From positions 558,001-622,000 of the forward strand of contig NZ_CP100470.1 of assembly GCF_030323145.1 (NCBI RefSeq): 64,000 nt of DNA, written 5' to 3'. The position numbers and the translations under genes are program-made. Shown here piece by piece: positions 33,701-42,370 of the stretch. Under the pieces are notes generated by a model. The model had not been told where the DNA came from. It searched no databases and saw only the letters and a program-made list of their open reading frames with translations. How positions within the stretch are numbered: the stretch's first letter is position 1; each line of letters begins with the position of its first letter. Origin of the DNA: Mesorhizobium sp. C432A (lineage in GTDB: Bacteria > Pseudomonadota > Alphaproteobacteria > Rhizobiales > Rhizobiaceae).

Positions 33701-34813
33701 ATGGCCGAAATCCGCGTCCAACATTTGAGAAAGGCCTTCGGCGATTTCGTCGCGGTGCAGGATTCCAGCTTCGTCGTCGAAGATGGTGAGTTCTTCGTCA
33801 TGCTTGGTCCCTCGGGCTGCGGCAAGACGACGACGCTGCGCATGGTCGCCGGCCTCGAATTGCCGACCGGCGGCCAGATCCTGCTCGGCGGCGAGGACGT
33901 CACCATGCGCCGGGCGCGCGAACGCGACATCGCCTTCGTCTTCCAGCTGTTCGCGCTCTATCCGCATATGAACGTGCGCAAGAACATCGGCTTCCCGCTT
34001 CTCGCGCAAGGCATGCCCTCGGCCGAGATTCGAAGCCGTGTCGAGGAAACGGCGAAGCTGCTGCGCATCGACCATCTGCTCAACAAATCGGTCTCGGGCC
34101 TTGCCGGCGGTGACCGCCAGCGCGTGGCGCTCGGTCGCGCCATCGTGCGACGGCCAAAATGCTTCCTGATGGACGAGCCGCTCGGCACGCTCGACACCGA
34201 ATTCCGCGATCTGATGGTGCATGAGCTGCGCGAGCTGCACAACCGCATCCACGCCACCACCGTCTATGTCACGCACGACCAGATGGAAGCGATGTCGATG
34301 GCCGACAAGATCGCCGTCATGAACCATGGCGTCATCGAACAGTTCGGCAGCCCGCGCGAAATCTACGACCGCCCGGCAACCATGTTCGTCGCCGACTTCA
34401 TCGGCTCGCCGCCGATGAATTTCCTGGGCTTCGGTGGCGGGCTGGCGAAGGGGGCGAAGGAAATCGTCGTCCAGGGCGCCAAGGTGGCGGTGCCGGAAGT
34501 GCGCGAGGAAATTGCGCCCGCCGACATGGCGCTCGGCATCCGTCCCGAGCACATCCGTTTCGACGATGCGTCGAAACTGCGCGGCACCATCTACGGCACC
34601 GAATATCTCGGCACGACGCAGATCGTGGCGGTGGAGACGGCGGACGGCATCATCAAGGCGCGGGTGCCGGCCGAAATCCGGCTCGCTGCCGGCGATCATG
34701 TCGGGCTAACGTTGAACAGCGCGCGGCTGTCGCTGTTCGACAAGGGCTCGGGTCGGGCGGTGCGCACCGCGATCCACGATACCGCCTCTCAAGGGAGAGC
34801 GCAGCATGGCTGA
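33701..34813 (+). CDS. ABC transporter ATP-binding protein 1 (variant signature)
   Basis: A 370-aa nucleotide-binding subunit of the MalK/UgpC class. Walker A is GPSGCGKTT, the Q-loop FQLFALYPHM, Walker B CFLMDEPLGTLD, and the H-loop THDQMEAM. A TOBE-like regulatory domain (about 235-360) follows. The signature is unusual: GLAGGDRQRVALGRA, where LSGGQ is expected, and the D-loop reads GTLDTEF instead of SNLDAKL. Paired with the normal ATPase downstream, it may form an asymmetric dimer. The longer frame starting at 33284 is an artefact of the repeat. Confidence 0.92.
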   Translation: MAEIRVQHLRKAFGDFVAVQDSSFVVEDGEFFVMLGPSGCGKTTTLRMVAGLELPTGGQILLGGEDVTMRRARERDIAFVFQLFALYPHMNVRKNIGFPLLAQGMPSAEIRSRVEETAKLLRIDHLLNKSVSGLAGGDRQRVALGRAIVRRPKCFLMDEPLGTLDTEFRDLMVHELRELHNRIHATTVYVTHDQMEAMSMADKIAVMNHGVIEQFGSPREIYDRPATMFVADFIGSPPMNFLGFGGGLAKGAKEIVVQGAKVAVPEVREEIAPADMALGIRPEHIRFDDASKLRGTIYGTEYLGTTQIVAVETADGIIKARVPAEIRLAAGDHVGLTLNSARLSLFDKGSGRAVRTAIHDTASQGRAQHG

Positions 34814-35819
34814 CGTGCACATCAAGGGCGTGACCAAAAGCTTCGGCGACCATGTCGCCGTCGATGGCCTCGACCTTAACATCGCCGATGGCGAATTCGT
34901 CGTGCTGCTCGGCCCGACCGGCGCCGGCAAGACGACGACGCTGAGATTGATCGCCGGACTGGAGCGGCCGGATGGCGGCACGATCCATATTGGCGACCAC
35001 GATGCGACGACGCTGTCGCCGGCCGAGCGCGACACCGCTTTCGTCTTCCAGCAATATTCGCTCTACCCGCATCTGTCAGTCTACGACAACCTCGCCTTCC
35101 CGCTGCGCTCGCCGGCGCGGAAAGTACCGGAGGACCAGATTCGCCGCCGCGTCGAAGAGGTGGCAAAGATGGTGCGCATCCACCACAAGCTCGCCAACCG
35201 CTCGACCAAGCTGTCGGGCGGCGAGATGCAGCGCGTCGCCATCGGCCGAGCGTTGGTGCGCAAACCGTCGATCTATCTGATGGACGAACCGCTGTCGTCG
35301 CTGGATGCCAAATTGCGCGCCGATCTCAGGCTCGAACTCAAGCGCATCCAGGCCGAACTCGGCGCCACCATGCTCTATGTCACGCACGACCAGATCGAGG
35401 CGATGACCATGGCCGATCGCATCGGCATCCTCAATGACGGCGTGCTGGTGCAGATCGGCACGCCGCGCACAATCTATTCGGAGCCGGCCAACCTTCATGT
35501 CGCGGCCCGCCTCGGCCAGCCGGCGATCAACCTGCTGCCGGCCGGGCTGCTGCCTGATGGTGGGGCGCCGACCGGAACCAAGACCATCGGCGCGCGCACC
35601 GAGCATCTGTCGATCGAGAAGACCGCAAGCGGCCATGCCGACGGCGTCGTCGACTGGGTCGAACATCTCGGGGACCAGAACCATCTGCATGTTACGGTCG
35701 GCCCGAAGAAACTGGTGACGCTCACCGACCCCGATACGGATCTGGCCGAGGGCGACAAAGTGGTGATCCGCTACCGCTCGCCACTTTATTTCGGCGCCGA
35801 CGGACAAAGACTGATGTGA
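34806..35819 (+). CDS. ABC transporter ATP-binding protein 2
   Basis: A 337-aa nucleotide-binding subunit. Walker A is GPTGAGKTT, Q-loop FQQYSLYPHL, signature KLSGGEMQRVAIGRA, Walker B IYLMDEPLSSLDAKLR, H-loop THDQIEAM, with a C-terminal TOBE-type domain. It overlaps ATPase 1 by 8 nt, so the two are probably made in equal amounts and heterodimerise. Confidence 0.93.
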   Translation: MADVHIKGVTKSFGDHVAVDGLDLNIADGEFVVLLGPTGAGKTTTLRLIAGLERPDGGTIHIGDHDATTLSPAERDTAFVFQQYSLYPHLSVYDNLAFPLRSPARKVPEDQIRRRVEEVAKMVRIHHKLANRSTKLSGGEMQRVAIGRALVRKPSIYLMDEPLSSLDAKLRADLRLELKRIQAELGATMLYVTHDQIEAMTMADRIGILNDGVLVQIGTPRTIYSEPANLHVAARLGQPAINLLPAGLLPDGGAPTGTKTIGARTEHLSIEKTASGHADGVVDWVEHLGDQNHLHVTVGPKKLVTLTDPDTDLAEGDKVVIRYRSPLYFGADGQRLM

Positions 35820-35883
35820 GGTTTTCGGTGTCTCGCCAAGGGCACGGCACCGGCTTCTGATTGACGAATACAGGACGAATTCG

Positions 35884-37524
35884 ATGAAGCACTTTTTCAA
35901 CCGCAGGGAAACGATCGTCACCGAGGCGCTGGACGGGCTGTTGCGGACTATCGGTTCCGGCGATCTCGCCCGCCTCGACGGCTATCCCGAGATCAAGGTC
36001 GTGCTGCGCGCCGACTGGGACAAGGCAAAGGTTGCGGTCGTCTCCGGCGGCGGTGCCGGGCACGAGCCGTCGCATGCCGGGTTTGTCGGCAAGGGCATGC
36101 TGACGGCGGCGGTCTCGGGCGAGATCTTTGCCTCGCCCAGCGTCGAGGCGGTCCTGGCGGCCATTCGCGCGGTGACCGGCCCGGCTGGCTGCCTGCTGAT
36201 CGTCAAGAACTACACCGGCGACCGCCTCAATTTCGGCCTCGCGGCCGAGAAGGCGCGCGCCGAGGGGTTTCGCGTCGAGATGGCGATCGTCGCCGACGAC
36301 ATTGCCTTGCCCGATATCAACCAGCCGCGCGGCGTCGCCGGCACCTTGTTCGTGCACAAGATATCAGGCCATTTGTCGGAGACGGGAAGCGGTCTGACAG
36401 CGATCGCGACAGCGGCTCGCGCGGCGGCGAAGGACATCATCTCGCTCGGCATGTCGCTGTCGTCCTGCTCGATCCCCGGCCAGCCACATGAAGAGCGGTT
36501 CGGCGAAAATGACGGCGAACTCGGCCTCGGCATCCATGGCGAGCCGGGCGTCGAGCGCATCGCCGTGCAGAGCGCCGACAGACTTGTGGCGATCATGGCG
36601 GAGCGGCTGGCCGCGCGGCTCGACCCGAACGCCAGCCACGCGTTGCTCATCAACAATCTCGGCTCGGTGCCGCCGCTCGAAATGTCGCTGGTCGCCAATG
36701 CCGTGCTGGCCTCGCCGCTGGCCAAGACCGTGAAGCTTGCGATCGGCCCCGGACCGCTGATGACGGCGCTCAACATGAACGGTTTTTCGCTGTCGCTGAT
36801 CAAGCTCGATGCGGCGCGCGAGGCAGCCTTGCTGGCGCCTGTCGGCCCACATGCCTGGATGCCGGCCAAAACCGTCGTCGCGCCGGCTATCGTGCCTATG
36901 GCGAAAGCGGCTGGAAACAGCGCAGCCCAAAGGGCCAGCCAGGATTCCGGCACCAGGCGTTTGATCATCACGGTCTGCGAACGGCTGATCGCGCTCGAAG
37001 AGACACTGAACGGGCTCGACGCCAAGGCGGGCGATGGCGATACCGGTTCGACGGTTGCGACCGGCGCGCGCAGCGTGCTGGAACGGCTCGATGCGCTGCC
37101 GCTGGCCGACCCTGCCGCCACGCTTGCGGCTATAGGCGATAGTCTGGGCGTCGCAATGGGCGGCTCCTCAGGCGTCTTGCTGTCGATCTTCTTCACGGCG
37201 GCGGCTCAGGCTTCGAACGGCGGAGCAACCCTGTCCAAGGCGCTGCTTGCCGGGCTTGACCGGATGACCTTCTATGGCGGCGCCAGGGTCGGCGACCGCA
37301 CCATGGTCGATGCCTTGGAGCCGGGGCTGAAGGCGCTCGATGCCAAGGGGCTGGATGCCGCGGCTACAGCGGCACGGCACGGCGCCGAGGCGACCGCGGC
37401 CATGGAGAAGGCGAAGGCCGGGCGCTCCGCCTATGTCGGCACCAAATTGCAGGGCGTAGTCGACCCTGGCGCCCATGCCGTGGCCGAAGTGTTCGCGGCC
37501 GCCGCGCTGCATGCAACGGCCTGA
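35884..37524 (+). CDS. ATP-type dihydroxyacetone kinase (DhaK-DhaL fusion)
   Basis: A 546-aa two-domain kinase. The N-terminal DhaK domain (1-330) has SGGGAGHEPSHAGFVGKGML and the substrate-linking His in LGIHGEPG. After a linker, the DhaL domain (about 355-546) carries the Mg-ADP loop DAKAGDGDTGSTVATGAR. Such fusions use ATP directly, in contrast to the PEP-dependent system encoded just downstream. It phosphorylates dihydroxyacetone or a similar keto-triose; derivatives of this family also act on tetrose or erythrulose. RBS-like AGGAC precedes the ATG. Confidence 0.9.
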   Translation: MKHFFNRRETIVTEALDGLLRTIGSGDLARLDGYPEIKVVLRADWDKAKVAVVSGGGAGHEPSHAGFVGKGMLTAAVSGEIFASPSVEAVLAAIRAVTGPAGCLLIVKNYTGDRLNFGLAAEKARAEGFRVEMAIVADDIALPDINQPRGVAGTLFVHKISGHLSETGSGLTAIATAARAAAKDIISLGMSLSSCSIPGQPHEERFGENDGELGLGIHGEPGVERIAVQSADRLVAIMAERLAARLDPNASHALLINNLGSVPPLEMSLVANAVLASPLAKTVKLAIGPGPLMTALNMNGFSLSLIKLDAAREAALLAPVGPHAWMPAKTVVAPAIVPMAKAAGNSAAQRASQDSGTRRLIITVCERLIALEETLNGLDAKAGDGDTGSTVATGARSVLERLDALPLADPAATLAAIGDSLGVAMGGSSGVLLSIFFTAAAQASNGGATLSKALLAGLDRMTFYGGARVGDRTMVDALEPGLKALDAKGLDAAATAARHGAEATAAMEKAKAGRSAYVGTKLQGVVDPGAHAVAEVFAAAALHATA

Positions 37525-37594
37525 CGGCATGCTTAGATTGTCGAATGAAAACTCTTGCGATACTGCCGGCAGGATCGAAACCGGGAATCTGGAC

Positions 37595-38197
37595 ATGGCA
37601 GCGTTCGACCTTGCCAGGCTGATCACCGCCGCCGCGGACACGATCGCCGCTCACTCGGAAGAGTTGACCGCGCTCGACCAGGCGATCGGCGACGGTGACC
37701 ATGGGCTGAACATGAAGCGCGGGTTTGAGGCCTTGCGTGCCGATGCCGAGGCGTTTTCGGCCAAGCCGCTGCCCGAGGCGCTGAAGGCGATCGGCACCAA
37801 GCTGGTGATGACGGTTGGCGGTGCATCCGGGCCGCTCTTCGGTACATTGTTCCTGGCGCTGGGCAAGGAGATTTCGGGAGAGCCGGATCGTGCCAATCTG
37901 GCGGCTGCTTTCGGCAAGGCAATCGAAGCTGTGGCCGCCAGAGGCAAATCCCAGGTCGGTCAAAAGACCATGCTCGATGTGCTGCAACCTGTGCAGGACG
38001 CGTTGGTCGAAGGAAAGACGGCCATGGAAATTGCAGATATCGCCGACATGGCTGCCGAGGCGACCGTGCCGATGAAGGCAACACGCGGTCGCGCCTCATT
38101 CCTCGGCGACCGCTCAATCGGTCATATGGATGCCGGCGGACGCTCTGTGGCGCTGCTGGTGCGGACCGTCGCCGAAACCGTCGAGGGCCAAGCATGA
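37595..38197 (+). CDS. dhaL: Dihydroxyacetone kinase ADP-binding subunit DhaL
   Basis: A 200-aa all-helical protein that holds ADP as a cofactor and transfers phosphate to DHA bound on DhaK. The Mg-ligand loop is DQAIGDGDHGLNMKRGFEAL; GGASGPLFGTLF binds the nucleotide. The start at ATG 37595 is chosen because the family N-terminus begins a few residues before FDLARLI; the frame is open upstream into the fusion kinase gene. It overlaps the next gene by ATGA. Confidence 0.93.
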   Translation: MAAFDLARLITAAADTIAAHSEELTALDQAIGDGDHGLNMKRGFEALRADAEAFSAKPLPEALKAIGTKLVMTVGGASGPLFGTLFLALGKEISGEPDRANLAAAFGKAIEAVAARGKSQVGQKTMLDVLQPVQDALVEGKTAMEIADIADMAAEATVPMKATRGRASFLGDRSIGHMDAGGRSVALLVRTVAETVEGQA

Positions 38198-38583
38198 GCA
38201 ATGTCGGCATCGTCATCGTCTCGCATTCCCCGCTGGTTGCCGAAGGCACGGCCGACATGGTGCGGCAGATGGTGGGCGACGAAGTGCCGCTTGCATGGTG
38301 CGGCGGAAACGGCCATGGCGGGCTCGGCACCAGCGTCGAAGCGATCATGGGCGCCATCGACAAGGCGTGGTCGGAGGCGGGCGTCGCCATACTGGTCGAT
38401 CTCGGCGGCGCCGAGACCAATTCGGAAATGGCGGTGGAAATGATCGGCGAGCCGCGGGCGCAGAAGATCGTCGTCTGCAACGCGCCGATCGTCGAAGGCG
38501 CGGTGATGGCTGCGACGGAGGCGTCCGGCGGGGCCTCGCTGAAGGAAGTGGTGGCGACGGCGCATGAATTGTCGCCGTCGTGA
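38194..38583 (+). CDS. dhaM: PTS EIIA-type DHA phosphotransferase subunit (DhaM, EIIA domain only)
   Basis: A 129-aa mannose-type EIIA protein. The N-terminus NVGIVIVSHSPLVAEGTADM contains the phosphorylated His (about residue 11). LVDLGGAETNSEMA is diagnostic for DhaM. It receives phosphate from HPr and passes it to ADP bound on DhaL. In many bacteria DhaM also has HPr and EI domains; here those are separate downstream genes. Confidence 0.92.
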   Translation: MSNVGIVIVSHSPLVAEGTADMVRQMVGDEVPLAWCGGNGHGGLGTSVEAIMGAIDKAWSEAGVAILVDLGGAETNSEMAVEMIGEPRAQKIVVCNAPIVEGAVMAATEASGGASLKEVVATAHELSPS

Positions 38584-38604
38584 GCGAACGGGAATTTTGA
38601 CCTG

Positions 38605-38907
38605 ATGTCCGCATTTGCCGAGGCCACCGTCCTGATCACCCACGAGGTAGGTCTGCACGCGCGCCCTTCGGTGAAGTTCACCAAGCTTGCCAAGAGCTTT
38701 GCCGCCGAGGTGGAGATTGCGCTTGCCGCCAACGGCCCATGGTTCGACGCCAAGAGCATCGTCAAGGTGATGGCGGCCAGGGCGCCGAAAGGCACCATGC
38801 TGCACATCCGGGCCACAGGCGACGGCGCCGATGATGCCGTGAGAGCGCTGGCCGAGCTGGTGCGACGCGGTTTCGACGAGGATGCGGGCCATGCCCGAAC
38901 CGCTTAG
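38605..38907 (+). CDS. HPr-like phosphocarrier protein
   Basis: A 100-aa HPr-fold protein. The phosphorylated His is in HEVGLHARPSVKFTKLA (about residue 18), and the region around regulatory Ser46 reads DAKSIVKVMA. It is part of the DHA phosphorelay. It overlaps the EI gene by 17 nt. The genome's nitrogen-PTS HPr would be a separate protein, so this copy is probably dedicated to DHA. Confidence 0.93.
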   Translation: MSAFAEATVLITHEVGLHARPSVKFTKLAKSFAAEVEIALAANGPWFDAKSIVKVMAARAPKGTMLHIRATGDGADDAVRALAELVRRGFDEDAGHARTA

Positions 38908-40477
38908 GCTGCAAGGCATTTCGGCCTCGGCCGGCTATGCCGAGGGGCCGTTGTTCAACCTTGATGGCGGCCCTGCGCGCTACTCAGGGAAGGCGACAGC
39001 CGGCGAGGAGAAGGCCGCATTGGAAGCAGCTATCGCCAGCGCGACGGACCGGCTCGCGACCCTGATCGAAACCGCCGATGAGGAGGCCGCCGGCATTCTC
39101 GAATTCCAGCTCGCCATGCTTGGGGACGAGGCACTGACCGGCCCGGCTTTTGCCGCGATCGCGTCCGGCATGCCGGCTGACATGGCCTGGCGACAGGCGC
39201 TGGACGCCGAGATCTCCGGCTACGAAACGTCAGACCAGGACTATTTCCGGGCTCGCGCCGCCGATATCAGCGATATCCGCGACCGCGTGCTGCGCGCCCT
39301 TACCGAGGAGCAGGAGAGCGCTCCACCAGCGGGCGCCATTCTCTATGGCGAGGACATCGCGCCGACGCGCTTTCTCGAGACCGACTGGAGCACCGGCGGC
39401 GGCATCGCGCTGAGGGCCGGCAGCGCCGCCAGCCACGTCGCCATGCTGGCGCGCTCGCGCGGCGTGCCGATGGTTGTGGGGCTTGGCGCGTCGCCGGCTA
39501 ATCCCGTCGGTCTGGCTCTGCTCGATGCGGAGCATGGCGGTATCGTGCTTTCGCCGACCACGACCGAGATCGAAGCGTTCCACCGGTCCTCGTCCTCGTT
39601 TGTGGCACATCGAGACAAGGCCGGAGTCTATCTCGCGAAACCGGCGGTAACCCGGGCCGGGACGACAGTGCGCGTGCAGGTCAACATCGCCGATCCGTCC
39701 GAGGTCGACGGCATCGACATTTCGACCTGCGACGGGGTCGGGCTGACGCGCACCGAATTCCTGTTCGGCAAGGCGCCGCCGGACGAGGAGACGCAATACC
39801 AGGCCTATCGCAAGGTGCTGGAATGGGCAGGCGACAAGCCGGTGACCATCCGTACCGTCGATGCCGGCGGCGACAAGCCGGTGCCGGGCTTCACCGTCGA
39901 GGAGAGCAACCCGTTCCTCGGGCTGCGTGGCATCAGGCTGTCGCTGGCAAGGCCGGAGGTGTTTCGCGTACAGATCCGGGCGCTGCTGCGCGCGGCGGTG
40001 CACGGCAATCTGAAGGTGATGTTTCCGATGATCGCCGTCGCGGAGGAATACCAACGCGCCGCCGCTCTGTTCGTGGAGGAGCAGGCCGGGCTTGCCGCGC
40101 GCGGCATCGCGCAAAAAATGCCGCCGCTCGGCATCATGGTCGAGGTGCCTTCGGTGGCGATCGCGCCGGAGGCGTTCGCCGATGTCGCCTTCTTCTCGAT
40201 CGGTTCGAACGATCTGACCCAATATGTAATGGCGGCTGCCCGCGATAACGCAGCCGTGGCGCATCTTAATTCTGTCCGCCATCCCGCCGTGTTGCGGCTG
40301 ATCGGCTCGGTTGCCGCTTTTGGCCTGCGCGCGAAAATCCCAGTCAGCCTGTGCGGCGATGCCGGCGGCGATCCGGCATCGATCCCGGCACTGCTCGAGG
40401 CCGGCCTGCGGGATCTCTCGGTGGCTCCCGCCCAACTCGCCATGGCCAAGGCGGCCATCTCGGATGCATCGGTCTAG
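38891..40477 (+). CDS. PEP--protein phosphotransferase (Enzyme I) of the DHA relay
   Basis: A 528-aa EI. The swivelling domain holds the phospho-His in GSAASHVAMLARSRGVPMVVG; the PEP-binding barrel has GVGLTRTEFLF, NPFLGLRGIRLSL, MVEVPSVAI, GSNDLTQY, and the catalytic Cys in VSLCGDAGGDP. It is slightly shorter than sugar-PTS EI (about 575). It autophosphorylates from PEP and passes phosphate to the adjacent HPr. The start at 38891 (MPEPLRLQGISAS) matches the family N-terminus. Confidence 0.94.
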   Translation: MPEPLRLQGISASAGYAEGPLFNLDGGPARYSGKATAGEEKAALEAAIASATDRLATLIETADEEAAGILEFQLAMLGDEALTGPAFAAIASGMPADMAWRQALDAEISGYETSDQDYFRARAADISDIRDRVLRALTEEQESAPPAGAILYGEDIAPTRFLETDWSTGGGIALRAGSAASHVAMLARSRGVPMVVGLGASPANPVGLALLDAEHGGIVLSPTTTEIEAFHRSSSSFVAHRDKAGVYLAKPAVTRAGTTVRVQVNIADPSEVDGIDISTCDGVGLTRTEFLFGKAPPDEETQYQAYRKVLEWAGDKPVTIRTVDAGGDKPVPGFTVEESNPFLGLRGIRLSLARPEVFRVQIRALLRAAVHGNLKVMFPMIAVAEEYQRAAALFVEEQAGLAARGIAQKMPPLGIMVEVPSVAIAPEAFADVAFFSIGSNDLTQYVMAAARDNAAVAHLNSVRHPAVLRLIGSVAAFGLRAKIPVSLCGDAGGDPASIPALLEAGLRDLSVAPAQLAMAKAAISDASV

Positions 40478-40478
40478 G

Positions 40479-40913
40479 ATGACTGAGATGGCCGACAAGA
40501 CACCAGAAGCCGGCTCCGAAGAGGCGATCCGCGCCTACAAGACGATCCTGTCGCAGGTCATCGACCAGCGACCGTCGGGTATGCGACAACGCCTTGCCGA
40601 CGCGCTTGGCAAGCACCGCAGCTTCGTCACCCAGATTTCCAGCGCGGCCTATTCGACCCCGATCCCGTCAAAACATCTGCCGGCTATTTTTTCGGTCTGC
40701 CATTTCAGTCCGGCCGAGCGCGATCAGTTTCTGGCTGCCTATCATCTGGCGCATCCCGGCAAGATGTCGGTTGCGGCAGGCATGCGCAAGACCCGGCATG
40801 TCTCGCTGATCGTGCCCGATTTCGGCGACGACAAGCAGAATGCAGCGCTCGACAAGGCGATCAATGAATTCATCCAGAAGATCACCAGCATCACCGGCAG
40901 GAGTGGCGGCTGA
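40479..40913 (+). CDS. Unknown helix-turn-helix-like protein in the DHA operon (144 aa)
   Basis: It begins one base after the EI stop codon. No family is recognised with confidence. RLADALGKHRSFVTQISSAA resembles a Cro/C1-type helix-turn-helix, and HLPAIFSVCHFSPAERDQFL could continue the helical domain. The C-terminal part has a strand-rich RHVSLIVPDFGD followed by an amphipathic helix. It could be a local regulator of the operon or a structural partner of the kinase. Start ATG 40479, or 40488 (MADK). Confidence 0.6.
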   Translation: MTEMADKTPEAGSEEAIRAYKTILSQVIDQRPSGMRQRLADALGKHRSFVTQISSAAYSTPIPSKHLPAIFSVCHFSPAERDQFLAAYHLAHPGKMSVAAGMRKTRHVSLIVPDFGDDKQNAALDKAINEFIQKITSITGRSGG

Positions 40914-40935
40914 TCGTGTTGTGTCGGGAGGACAC

Positions 40936-41922
40936 ATGAAGAAGTTTATGAATTCCGTCGACACGGTGCTGACCGAAAGCCTCAACGGCTTCGTTGCAGC
41001 TCATGCCGACATCCTGGTGCTGGGCGAGGAGCACAAATTTATTCGCCGCAAGGTGATGAAGCCGGGGAAGGTGGCGCTGATCTCGGGCGGCGGTTCCGGC
41101 CACGAGCCGTTGCATGCCGGCTTTGTCGGTCACGGCATGCTGGACGCCGCCTGCCCCGGCCAGGTCTTCACCTCGCCAACGCCGGACCAGATACTGGCGG
41201 CGGCCGCCGCCGTCGATACCGGCGCCGGCTGCCTGTTCATCGTCAAGAACTATGAAGGCGACGTGATGAATTTCGACATGGCCGGCGAAATGGCCGACGG
41301 CGTCCTGCAGGTGGTGATCAATGATGACGTCGCCGTCGAGAATTCGTCCTTTACGACCGGCCGGCGCGGCGTCGCCGGCACGCTGGTGGTGGAGAAGATC
41401 GTCGGCGCCGCCGCCGAGCAAGGCATGGCGCTGGCGGATCTCAAGGCGCTCGGCGGTCGCATCAACAGCGCGACGCGTTCGATGGGCGTGGCGCTGACCA
41501 GTTGCACGGTGCCGGCGGCCGGCAGGCCGACCTTCGAGATTGGCGATGGCGAGATGGAATTCGGCGTCGGCATTCATGGCGAGCCCGGCCGGCGTCGCGA
41601 CACGTTGAAAAGCGCCGATGCGATCGCCGAAGAGATTTGCGCCGCGATCCTGGGCGATCTCGGCGACAGGGCGAAAGGCCCGGCACTGTTGTTCATCAAC
41701 GGCTTTGGCGGCACGCCGCTGATGGAGCTCTATCTGATGTACAACAGCGCCCGAAACATCTTCGAAAAACAGGGCGTGACGGTGACCCGCTCGCTGGTCG
41801 GGTCCTACGTGACATCGCTCGACATGGCCGGCTGCTCGATCACGCTGACCATGCTGGATGACGAGGCAACGTCAATGTGGGACGCGCCGGTGCACACAGC
41901 CGCGCTGCGCTGGGGACTGTAA
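40936..41922 (+). CDS. dhaK: PTS-dependent dihydroxyacetone kinase subunit DhaK
   Basis: A 328-aa substrate-binding subunit. GGGSGHEPLHAGFVGHGMLD and the covalent-binding His in VGIHGEPGRR are visible. It is close in length to E. coli DhaK (about 356) and lacks a DhaL domain, unlike the fusion at 35884. It works with DhaL, DhaM, HPr and EI encoded upstream. A GGGAGGA ribosome site precedes ATG 40936. It is last in the operon. Confidence 0.94.
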   Translation: MKKFMNSVDTVLTESLNGFVAAHADILVLGEEHKFIRRKVMKPGKVALISGGGSGHEPLHAGFVGHGMLDAACPGQVFTSPTPDQILAAAAAVDTGAGCLFIVKNYEGDVMNFDMAGEMADGVLQVVINDDVAVENSSFTTGRRGVAGTLVVEKIVGAAAEQGMALADLKALGGRINSATRSMGVALTSCTVPAAGRPTFEIGDGEMEFGVGIHGEPGRRRDTLKSADAIAEEICAAILGDLGDRAKGPALLFINGFGGTPLMELYLMYNSARNIFEKQGVTVTRSLVGSYVTSLDMAGCSITLTMLDDEATSMWDAPVHTAALRWGL

Positions 41923-42058
41923 CGGAGGGGCCTTGCCCATATCCCGAACAGGCGGCTTATGAACTTGCCTTAGCCTGCGGGACCGGACGGACCGTTACCC
42001 GCAGTCACGCCGACAGATTGCCCGCCTGCAGCGCGGCTTGCCTTGCGGCCGACCGCTC

Positions 42059-42081
42059 CGGCTTCATCCGAACCGAAGCCG
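42059..42081 (-). terminator. Weak hairpin just after the RiPP precursor gene
   Basis: On the minus strand, CGGCTTC and GAAGCCG pair around a 9-nt loop, starting 8 nt after the precursor stop. There is no T-run; it may stabilise the short mRNA or cause partial termination. Confidence 0.4.
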
Positions 42082-42089
42082 TAGAAGTC

Positions 42090-42182
42090 TTATCGCGGTA
42101 TCGGCAGCGACGGCCCGGCCACCACGCTGGACAACTTTCCTGCCTTGCGCAGCACGGGCGCTTCATACTTTTTCTTGGCCAT
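42090..42182 (-). CDS. Putative lasso-like RiPP precursor peptide (30 aa)
   Basis: A short gene starting MAKKKYEAPVLRKAGKL and ending VVAGPSLPIPR. The YxxPxLxxxG pattern (Tyr6, Pro9, Leu11, Gly15) is the leader signature read by PqqD-type B1 proteins in lasso-peptide systems. AAGGG lies about 10 bases upstream of the ATG, and a promoter-like TTGACT/ATTCTT lies further up. It is flanked by the nucleotidyltransferase gene, with the kinase, B2 and PqqD genes beyond. If cleavage follows the penultimate Thr rule of lasso peptides, no Thr is available here, so processing must differ or occur elsewhere. The call rests on the leader motif and neighbourhood. Confidence 0.7.
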   Translation of the reverse strand: MAKKKYEAPVLRKAGKLSSVVAGPSLPIPR

Positions 42183-42210
42183 TCCAAACACCCTTTTCAG
42201 TCCAGTGCAA

Positions 42211-42239
42211 AAGAATGGACCGAAACCGTGGAAAGTCAA
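42211..42239 (-). promoter_or_regulatory. Candidate promoter of the RiPP precursor gene
   Basis: On the minus strand a TTGACT (42239-42234) and an ATTCTT (42216-42211) are 17 bp apart, 28 bp upstream of the precursor ATG. The -10 match is weak. Confidence 0.4.
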
Positions 42240-42370
42240 TTCATGAGCTGGTTCTGCCACCACACGCTGGCTTCATGCATGCTTTTCTGCAACATACGCT
42301 CCTCTGAGTTGGTTGTTTGACGCAATTCCGGACGGGAATTGCTGATGTGGGCGAACGCAATCCGGGTTTG

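Noticed and set aside
42236..42295. 19-residue minus-strand ORF with a GAGGAG ribosome site upstream of the RiPP precursor
   Set aside because: It ends inside the proposed precursor promoter and has neither the YxxPxL leader pattern nor a clear helix; kept only as an uncertain leader peptide.
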